From positions 1-15,663 of the forward strand of contig BNUY01000069.1 of NCBI GenBank assembly GCA_025997715.1: DNA of 15,663 nt, in the 5' to 3' direction. Below, piece by piece: positions 1-4,682 of this stretch. Under the pieces are notes generated by a model. The model saw nothing but the letters and a program-made list of their open reading frames with translations. It was not told the origin of the DNA and searched no databases. A program made the translations under genes and the position numbers. Every line of letters starts with the position of its first letter. Positions within the stretch are counted from its first letter, which is position 1. This DNA comes from Spirochaetia bacterium. Its GTDB lineage: Bacteria > Spirochaetota > Spirochaetia > Treponematales > Breznakiellaceae.

Positions 1-83
1 TCAATAGAATTAACAAAATGATATAAAAACCGTGGACTTTGTCCTTGGGTAAGTGGTATATTTATTGCAATTTGATTATTCAT
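1..83 (-). CDS. possible partial ORF running off the left edge, unknown function
   Basis: An ATG at 83-81 opens 27 codons without a stop up to the window edge, reading MNNQIAINIPLTQGQSPRF and on. It starts 24 nt after the stop of the lipoprotein gene on the same strand, so it could be the next gene of that transcript. There is no clear Shine-Dalgarno sequence in front of the ATG and the stretch is too short for any family assignment. In AT-rich DNA an open run of this length is only mild evidence of coding. I do not recognise the product. Confidence 0.3.
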   Translation of the reverse strand, partial: MNNQIAINIPLTQGQSPRFLYHFVNSI

Positions 84-107
84 TTGTTTATATGTAAAAA
101 CAAGCCA

Positions 108-443
108 TTACTTGATACGATGGAACTCAACATGCGCTTCATCTAGAAACCCAGTATTTACTGTAAAAGAAAGAGTTCCACTTATAAGTGATCCGGTATA
201 CTTATATCCCAAATCAAAGGAAAGAACTATGGCATCTTTAGAGATTGTGTAAGTTCCCATACGATCTCTATCGGTATCTTTTCTTATCCATCTGAAAGTA
301 CTTTCATTAAAAGTAATTGTTCGAATGCCATCTGTATCTTGCCATGTTGTATTAGTAAGAGAATTGTAAGAACATGATACAAGCATTATGCTCAATACAG
401 CAAAAAAAGAAAAACCAACCAATATTTTCATTTTTCTCAACAT
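108..443 (-). CDS. small secreted lipoprotein of unknown function
   Basis: A 111-residue protein with a classical lipoprotein signal: basic start (MLRKMK), hydrophobic stretch at about 7-22 and a lipobox L21-V-S-C24. The mature part of about 88 residues should be acylated at Cys24 and membrane anchored. It is rich in alternating hydrophobic/polar strands (TTW near the new N-terminus, MGTYTISKDAIVLSF, SGTLSF), resembling small beta-sheet lipocalin-like lipoproteins common in treponemes; that likeness is by eye only. The start is well supported by a strong Shine-Dalgarno AAGGAGGG (457-450), 6 nt before the ATG. A promoter lies at 542-514. The gene is clearly more AT-rich than the conserved block to the right, suggesting an accessory gene. 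No function can be named. Confidence 0.85.
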   Translation of the reverse strand: MLRKMKILVGFSFFAVLSIMLVSCSYNSLTNTTWQDTDGIRTITFNESTFRWIRKDTDRDRMGTYTISKDAIVLSFDLGYKYTGSLISGTLSFTVNTGFLDEAHVEFHRIK

Positions 444-462
444 TTTATACCCTCCTTAAACC

Positions 463-505
463 GCCACGGATAGTGGCACAACAAACCCATTCAGGTTTTT
501 TGTTG
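463..505 (-). promoter_or_regulatory. two hairpins in the leader of the lipoprotein mRNA
   Basis: Within the predicted 5' leader there are two inverted repeats: CAACAAA (505-499) pairing with TTTGTTG (485-479), with two further G-C pairs inside, and GCCAC (477-473) pairing with GTGGC (467-463) around a 5-nt loop. The second ends 5 nt before the Shine-Dalgarno sequence. They could affect translation or RNA stability; this is inference, and the A/T-rich first stem is weak. Confidence 0.3.
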
Positions 506-513
506 CTTTTTTC

Positions 514-542
514 ATATTACATCTCTATTTCTAGGTCGTCAA
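514..542 (-). promoter_or_regulatory. sigma-70-type promoter of the lipoprotein gene
   Basis: On the minus strand TTGACG (542-537) is followed after exactly 17 nt by TAATAT (519-514). Transcription would start near 507, giving a leader of about 63 nt before the lipoprotein ATG at 443. Prediction from consensus and spacing only. Confidence 0.55.
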
Positions 543-553
543 TAGCTAGATGC

Positions 554-588
554 AAAAAGTTTCGCTTAACTCCCATAAACGAACTTTC
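554..588 (-). terminator. weak Rho-independent-type terminator after the caspase-FGE gene
   Basis: Reading the minus strand, AAAGTTCG (587-580) can pair with CGAAACTTT (564-556; one bulged base) across a loop of 15 nt, followed by a short T run ending at 554. It lies about 170 nt downstream of the caspase-FGE stop codon and just upstream of the lipoprotein promoter, where a terminator is expected. The stem is short and partly A-T, so confidence is limited. Confidence 0.35.
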
Positions 589-634
589 CGTCATTAAAAG
601 GGGCTACTATCCTCGGCTAACCGCTCCCCCCTTC

Positions 635-731
635 CCCGCACGGCGCACTACGGCTTTGCCGGTACAGTCGCCTACAGCTCCCTTTGTACCGGCCAGACCA
701 ATGGTCTGCCGCCTCCGCGCTGCCGTGCGGG
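635..731. repeat. GC-rich nested inverted-repeat (cruciform-forming) element after the FGE variable region
   Basis: Perfect outer arms of 10 bp, CCCGCACGGC (635-644) and GCCGTGCGGG (722-731), enclose two further perfect hairpins: GCCGGTACA (658-666) with TGTACCGGC (685-693), and CAGACCA (694-700) with TGGTCTG (702-708). A smaller CGGC-TTT-GCCG hairpin (651-661) competes with the first. The three arms together would form a multi-branched RNA or DNA cruciform. It begins 24 nt after the stop codon of the caspase-FGE gene. It is not a simple terminator because no T run follows. A hairpin or cruciform just downstream of the variable region is a known requirement of several DGR targets, which is the most interesting reading; a mobile or repeated non-coding element is the alternative. 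Confidence 0.7.
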
Positions 732-755
732 TTCCTGTTTCCTTCTTGGCAGAAC

Positions 756-2301
756 TCAGGGACGGACAACCCGGAAACCGTAGAGGTTGGTACGGTACGA
801 GGGCGTAGCGCTGAGCCGATAGGCCGACCGCAGGAAATGGGCGGAGTAGAGCCAGCCACCGCCGCGAAGAACGCGGTAAGACCCCGAAGCGGCGCCCGTG
901 GGCTCAGTCTGCGCTCCGTTGCTATAATCATCGTACCAGTCCCAGCACCACTCCCACACATTTCCGTGCATATCATATAAGCCCCAGGAATTAGGCGTAA
1001 AACTACCTGCCGCCGTTGTCTTTTCTCTATATGTGCCCTTAGCGTTACTGTTATACGGAGAATTCCCATCGTAATTCGCCTGGCTGGTGGTGATGTTATT
1101 GCCGGTACTGAAAGGCGTTGCCGTTCCCGCACGGCACGCATATTCCCATTCCGCCTCCGTAGGTAGCCGGTAGCCCGACGCGTTCCTGTTCCAGCTTACC
1201 GTCCGGTTGTTCCCGCTTCCGCTTATCGTGTATGCCGCTGTTAAACCTTCCCGCTGACTCCGCTTGTTGCAATATTCCACCGCATCAAACCAGCTTACCG
1301 TCTCCACCGGAAGATTCGGCCCCTTGAAATAGCTGGGGTTGGTCCCCATTACCGCTTCGTATTCCCGCTGGGTTACCTCATATTTCCCCATATAAAAGCC
1401 GCTCACCGTTACCTTATGCTGCACTTCACGATTCCCTCGCTCGGCCTCGGACGAAGGGCTGCCCATGAGGAATGTACCGCCGTTTATCTTCACAAACCCG
1501 TCCGGTATTGTCGGAGTTGATCTAGTCGCGGATGGCTGCACGGGAGCCGCCCCCTTTCCCAGATAGGCGGTTTCAAAATACTGGGAATATATGGCGGGTA
1601 TCTGGGTGTTATTGCTTGCCTGCCTGACATCGGAACCGGTACGCCGGAAAATCTCGCTTACTTCCAGGCCGGAAGTTTTTAAATTTTTGAGCAAATGCGT
1701 AGTAAAAAAGCCGTTTCGCCCTTGTCCATCGGCAGAGGTAGACCCCGCTGACGTCGCGTAGACAATGATACTGCTCGGGGGCTGGTGGCTGACCGTCCCC
1801 AGACCCCTCGTTCCGCCCCGGCTCCAGCCAAAGGGATTATCGCGGCAGGCATCCAGCACAATCATATTGAGTTCATTACCGGCAGTATTCAATTCATCCA
1901 GTACCACCTGCACATTCACCGCCCGATCCGGAAGGTAGGACTCACTGGGGATATTCGCATCTACGGGGATCAAATAGTTCATTCCCTGATACTGCACCCC
2001 ATGGCCGGCGTAAAAGAAAAAACCATAGGCATTTTTAGACACACTAAGCCGGCTCTTTAACCGGGACACGGCTCCTTCCATCTGCACACGGTTTCCGTTG
2101 CTTACCATGTCTACGGTAAAGCCCAAACCTTCCAGGGCCGCCTTGATATCGGTAGCGTCATTGACCGGATTGTTTAGCCTGGTTATGCCGGTACGCCCCA
2201 TTGCCGATGACCAGCGCATACTTGTTCTGGGCGTGTGCCAAAAAAGCGGCAAGAAAAAATAAGACGGCTAAAACCGCCCGCCTCTGAATAAAGCGGTGCA
2301 T
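756..2301 (-). pseudogene. secreted caspase-like (C14) protease fused to FGE/C-type-lectin domain, single frameshift
   Basis: The real start is ATG 2301-2299, with Shine-Dalgarno GGAGGG (2311-2306). It encodes a signal peptide (MHRFIQRRAVLAVLFF..., probable cleavage after AHA) and then KYALVIGNGAY, the usual first strand of bacterial caspase-like domains. This frame stops at 2158; the rest (GITRLNNPVNDATD to the stop at 756) is in the next frame, open from 2252. The catalytic dyad is visible after the shift: His of YAGHGVQ (about 2001) and Cys of VLDACRDNP (about 1846). From about 1500 onward an FGE/SUMF1-type domain follows (GGTFLMGS, RLPTEAEWEYA, GLYDMHGNVWEW, VLRGGGW, GFRVV). The paired cysteines of true sulfatase-activating FGE are absent, so it is probably a binding domain. 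The shift at 2190 fits loss of an AC from TACACCGGC. Everything after the shift is undamaged, so the break is recent, or a sequence error. Divergent neighbour: a papain-like protease. Confidence 0.85.
759..854 (-). other. candidate DGR variable region in the C-terminal lectin domain
   Basis: The last 32 codons run from W467 to P498 of the downstream frame (numbered from 2252). The scaffold positions W, A, R, S, A, R, P, R, N, G, F, R are those of the FGE fold. The surface positions between them are coded CTC TAC TCC, CAT TTC, TAT, CTC AGC GCT, TAC, ACC AAC CTC TAC: 11 NNC, 3 NNT and little else. That is what adenine mutagenesis of AAC/AAT codons in a DGR template would leave. On the coding strand the final 22 bases before the stop (780-759) contain no adenine, as expected for the invariant 3' end (IMH). 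Whether a reverse transcriptase and template exist elsewhere in the genome cannot be seen. The alternative is ordinary divergence of an FGE paralogue in a C-ending-codon gene. Confidence 0.5.
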
Positions 2302-2328
2302 AATACCCTCCAAAAGCGTAATTGCGCT

Positions 2329-2358
2329 ATAGTACCGGATAAGCGAACCCTTTGACAA
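2329..2358 (-). promoter_or_regulatory. promoter of the caspase-FGE gene
   Basis: Minus strand: TTGTCA (2358-2353), 18 nt spacer, TACTAT (2334-2329). Start of transcription near 2322 would leave a leader of about 20 nt containing the GGAGGG ribosome site. The -35 occupies the same bases as that of the divergent protease gene. Confidence 0.5.
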
Positions 2359-2380
2359 GTCCCTTGCAAGAATGTAAACT
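2352..2380 (+). promoter_or_regulatory. promoter of the papain-like protease gene
   Basis: TTGACA (2352-2357), exact 17-nt spacer, TAAACT (2375-2380). The predicted transcription start (about 2387) falls at the ATG (2389), and there is no Shine-Dalgarno sequence, so the mRNA would be leaderless or nearly so. Confidence 0.55.
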
Positions 2381-2388
2381 ATCTTTCT

Positions 2389-3783
2389 ATGAAAAGACCG
2401 GTTTTCCTGGCCCTCCTGCTGGCATTGCCCTTGGGATTCCTTTTTCCCCAGACCTTCCCCACCGGGGCTATCCTTGATTCGGCCCACTACGATAGCCTGC
2501 CCCAAAAGGCGGTACAACTCTCCCGTGCGTATACCGTAATCCCCAAGTCGGTTTCCCTGAAAGCCTACGCCCCTTTCCCCGGGGACCAGACTGCATACCA
2601 AACCTGCGTTGCATGGTCAAGCGCCTATGCTGCCAGAACCATGCTTGAATCCCTGGAATTGGGCCGTACCAACCGCCGCCGCACCACCGAAGAAGTCTTC
2701 TCCCCCGTATTTATCTACAAGAGTGCCTCCGGTGACCCTACCGGTAGTAAGGGGATGACCATTTCCCAAGCCCTGGACTTTATGCGGGATCAGGGGGCGG
2801 TGAAGCGCTTATCACGGGAACAATCCCTGGATTTCCTGAATCTAAGCCTTGCAATGTATTCCGGCAGTCAACGGTATCCAATTGCCGGGTACACAACCTT
2901 GTATCGATCTTCCAGGGGAAGCGATGAAGGATCGGCTGAACGGGTCAAAATGGTCAAGAAAAGTCTTGCGGAACGTAAACCGGTTATTATCGGTATGAAC
3001 TGTCCCGAGTCATTTTTCAGGGCTAAAGAGGCGTGGCGGCCTTACGAGAATTCCACTCTGGATTACGGCGGTCATGCTATGTGTGTAGTGGGCTATGATG
3101 ACACGCAATATGGCGGGGCCTTTGAAGTGCAGAATAGTTGGGGTGAAGATTGGGGAAATTCCGGTTATATCTGGATTCCCTACGATGTCTTTGGACGTTT
3201 TGCCTATCACGCCTATGAGATCATCGAGAGTCTGGCACGTGGTCAGAAGGTGGAATACGCCGGGACAGTACAAATTGAACTCTACAACAACAATCAGGGT
3301 ATGCCCGTGCGCTTCCAGGATGGCTACTATCGGACTGTTTCCTCGTATCAATCGGGAACCGAATTCCGCTACCTGCTGGGAAATACGAAGCCCGCCTACG
3401 TGTATGCCTTTGCCGCTGATGAGGCCACTACCAACACTACACAAATCTTCCCGGCAGAAGGGAGTACTATCTCACCGGTACTGGATTATACGGAAAACTT
3501 CGTCGCCTTTCCTGGGGAATACACCTGGGTTAAGATGGACACTATCAAGGGCGCCGATTATCTGGTGGTACTCTACGCCAAACAGGAATTGGACTTGAAC
3601 GCCATACGGAGCCGATTTGCCCGTTCACGGGGCAATTTTCCTGACCGGGTTGCCCAGGCGGTCGGCTCGGATTTTATCCCGCCCCAACAGGTGAAATATG
3701 AAGCGTCCGCCATGAAGTTCAGCGCCACATCCACAAACCCCAAGGCGGTGTTTGGGTTGTTACTGGCAATAAACCACCGATAA
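2389..3783 (+). CDS. secreted papain-like (C1 family) cysteine protease with probable DUF4384-type tail
   Basis: A 464-residue protein. Residues 1-21 form a signal peptide (MKRPVFLALLLALPLGFLFPQ), so it acts outside the cytoplasm. The C1 peptidase domain spans about 55-285: oxyanion-hole Gln67, nucleophile Cys73 (in YQTCVAW, six residues after the Gln as in papain), catalytic His229 (GGHAMCVVGYDD) and Asn249 followed by SW (QNSWGEDWGNSGY). All residues for activity are therefore present. No propeptide of typical papain length is obvious. The region of about 285-400 (PAYVYAFAADE, QIFPAEG, FVAFPGEYTW, YLVVLYAKQEL) resembles the DUF4384 beta-rich domain often fused to bacterial caspase-like and C1 proteases; this is by eye. 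It is transcribed away from the caspase-FGE gene from overlapping -35 boxes, suggesting a functional pair. The start is chosen because the signal peptide begins there, although there is no ribosome site. Confidence 0.85.
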   Translation: MKRPVFLALLLALPLGFLFPQTFPTGAILDSAHYDSLPQKAVQLSRAYTVIPKSVSLKAYAPFPGDQTAYQTCVAWSSAYAARTMLESLELGRTNRRRTTEEVFSPVFIYKSASGDPTGSKGMTISQALDFMRDQGAVKRLSREQSLDFLNLSLAMYSGSQRYPIAGYTTLYRSSRGSDEGSAERVKMVKKSLAERKPVIIGMNCPESFFRAKEAWRPYENSTLDYGGHAMCVVGYDDTQYGGAFEVQNSWGEDWGNSGYIWIPYDVFGRFAYHAYEIIESLARGQKVEYAGTVQIELYNNNQGMPVRFQDGYYRTVSSYQSGTEFRYLLGNTKPAYVYAFAADEATTNTTQIFPAEGSTISPVLDYTENFVAFPGEYTWVKMDTIKGADYLVVLYAKQELDLNAIRSRFARSRGNFPDRVAQAVGSDFIPPQQVKYEASAMKFSATSTNPKAVFGLLLAINHR

Positions 3784-3849
3784 ACGGAAAGCTGTGCTAA
3801 AGACAAGGCCTCCAACCAATACCCTGCCTGCTCTGCGACTGCCCTATGA

Positions 3850-4041
3850 TCCACAAAAAAGGACAATCTTCCCCTGTATGCGGAGCGTTTTAACACGGTG
3901 GAGTTGGACTATACCTACTATTCCATGCCCAAGGCGGCTAATCTGGCGAAAATACTTGTCGATGGGGGATGGGTAAAGTATACTGGAAGCCTCCGCCCGG
4001 TACGCAATTTCTTTTCGCCGGTAGTTTTACAGCAATTCTAA
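3850..4041 (+). pseudogene. fragment of a DUF72 (YecE-like) gene
   Basis: Reading from 3850 after an in-frame TGA, the frame gives LPLYAERFNTVELDYTYYSM and then PKAANLAKI, which matches the signature of DUF72 proteins (YAERFNTVEINSTFYRLP type). Only about 35 residues fit the family, against some 240 in a whole DUF72 protein. No start codon or N-terminal GTSGW-type motif lies upstream, and after residue 45 the match is lost. It is a decayed remnant, and its end was later altered by the MITE-like insertion at 4030. The stretch 3784-3849 shows nothing recognisable. Confidence 0.6.
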
Positions 4042-4181
4042 ATTTACCGCGAAGAAGAGAGTTTTTAACCACAGACCACACGGACTACACGGACTTTTGC
4101 TTTGAAATCTCGTTCTTTTGTCCGAGTGGTCTGTGTGGTCTGTGGTAAATTCTTAATATTAGCTCAAATTTAGAATAGCTA
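4030..4181. mobile_element. 152-bp MITE-like element with 9-bp target duplication
   Basis: The ends are 16-bp imperfect terminal inverted repeats: CAGCAATTCTAAATTT (4030-4045) and AAATTTAGAATAGCTA (4166-4181), 14 of 16 matching. Directly outside them is a perfect 9-bp direct repeat GTAGTTTTA (4021-4029 and 4182-4190), as left by a DDE transposase that makes a 9-bp staggered cut. The interior carries no ORF but a long hairpin. It is therefore a non-autonomous element moved in trans; no transposase is in the window and the parent IS family is unknown. It landed in the DUF72 remnant, ending 10 nt before the -35 box of the hicB gene. Confidence 0.75.
4068..4146. repeat. 27-bp imperfect palindrome inside the MITE-like element
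   Basis: Left arm 4068-4094 and right arm 4120-4146 match at 24 of 27 positions as an inverted repeat (mismatches at 4082, 4086 and 4089), with a 25-nt loop. The left arm holds a 9-bp tandem direct repeat ACACGGACT (4078-4086 and 4087-4095). Transcribed from either side it would form a long stem and could block or end transcription. Confidence 0.85.
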
Positions 4182-4199
4182 GTAGTTTTATGCGTACCC

Positions 4200-4228
4200 T
4201 TGCCACCCCACAAATATTTGTGTATATT
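4200..4228 (+). promoter_or_regulatory. promoter of the hicB-like gene
   Basis: TTGCCA (4200-4205), exact 17-nt spacer, TATATT (4223-4228); each hexamer matches the sigma-70 consensus at 5 of 6 bases. Start near 4235 gives a leader of about 20 nt with the ribosome site AGGAG (4245-4249). Confidence 0.65.
4209..4222. promoter_or_regulatory. 14-bp palindromic operator in the hicB promoter
   Basis: CACAAATATTTGTG is a perfect palindrome lying exactly in the spacer between -35 and -10. HicB antitoxins bind palindromic operators through a C-terminal DNA-binding domain and repress their own promoters, so this is the likely autoregulatory site. Confidence 0.6.
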
Positions 4229-4255
4229 TAATCCTCTTAATTTTAGGAGTTTGTT

Positions 4256-4666
4256 ATGCAGGTATATATCGCTTTTTTTGAATATGTGAACGGCAAAAAT
4301 GGGAAGGATGGATACAGTGTTGTATTTCCCGATTTTCCCGGACTGGTGACGGCTGGGGACACCTACGAAGAAGCATATAGGATGGCGCATGAGGGGCTTG
4401 CTGCTCATGTTAAGTTTTTGGAACGGAAAAATTGTGCCATCCCGGAACCGCGAACTATGGACCAAATTGAAAATACCTGGGAAGATTGGGATGAATGGAA
4501 AAAAGACAATGATTTTATTACGGTGCCCATTAACAAATTGCCGGTAAGCACGAAGGCAAAGAGAATAAATATTTTTATTAAAGAGGGATTGCTTGCAAAA
4601 CTTGATATGGTGGCAAAAAACCGTTCAGAGTATATAAGCCAAGTACTAGAACAGTCTTTAATGTAG
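4256..4666 (+). CDS. HicB-family antitoxin, orphan (no hicA)
   Basis: A 136-residue protein. Residues 1-75 show the HicB-like fold: Y-I-A-F-F-E-Y, a loop, then DGYSVVFPDFPGLVTAGDTY and EEAYRMAHEGLAAHVKFLE, the segment that in HicB proteins covers the HicA toxin. Residues about 100-136 (AKRINIFIKEGLLAKLDMVA, then SEYISQVLEQSL) have the strand-helix-helix look of a ribbon-helix-helix DNA-binding domain, which fits autorepression at the palindrome in its promoter. The ATG follows AGGAG by 6 nt. hicA normally sits next to hicB; here the upstream side holds only a DUF72 remnant and a MITE-like element, and the downstream side the convergent mutS, so the antitoxin is alone. Its lower GC than the neighbours suggests transfer. 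The gene ends only 16 nt from the mutS stop. Confidence 0.85.
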   Translation: MQVYIAFFEYVNGKNGKDGYSVVFPDFPGLVTAGDTYEEAYRMAHEGLAAHVKFLERKNCAIPEPRTMDQIENTWEDWDEWKKDNDFITVPINKLPVSTKAKRINIFIKEGLLAKLDMVAKNRSEYISQVLEQSLM

Positions 4667-4682
4667 TACGGGTTTTTACCGC

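Noticed and set aside
479..510. Hairpin plus T run on the plus strand, resembling a terminator
   Set aside because: No plus-strand gene precedes it; it is explained as part of the leader of the minus-strand lipoprotein.
635..731. Integron attC site
   Set aside because: Size and inverted-repeat layout invite the idea, but no RYYYAAC/GTTRRRY core pair is found at the ends and no integrase is present.
374..808. 144-codon open frame on the plus strand
   Set aside because: Runs antisense through the lipoprotein start, its promoter and the folded repeat; arginine/proline-rich tail of low-complexity type, no ribosome site.
617..1141. 174-codon open frame on the minus strand (and several plus-strand frames here)
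   Set aside because: It overlaps the FGE domain in another frame, has no family-like motifs, and its tail consists of the inverted-repeat element. Shadow of the real gene.
3280..3300. AAC-rich stretch in the papain-like gene as a DGR template repeat
   Set aside because: Only a few Asn codons (YNNNQG) and no similarity to the candidate variable region around it.
3573..3896. 107-codon open frame antisense to the end of the papain-like protease
   Set aside because: No motif, no ribosome site, and it covers both the protease end and the DUF72 remnant on the other strand.
4085..4465. 126-codon open frame on the minus strand over the MITE and hicB
   Set aside because: It reads through the inverted repeats and antisense to a well-supported HicB; no hicA-like motif was found in it.
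4667..4682. Bidirectional terminator between hicB and mutS
   Set aside because: Only 16 nt with a 3-4 bp stem (CGG...CCG); too weak to call.
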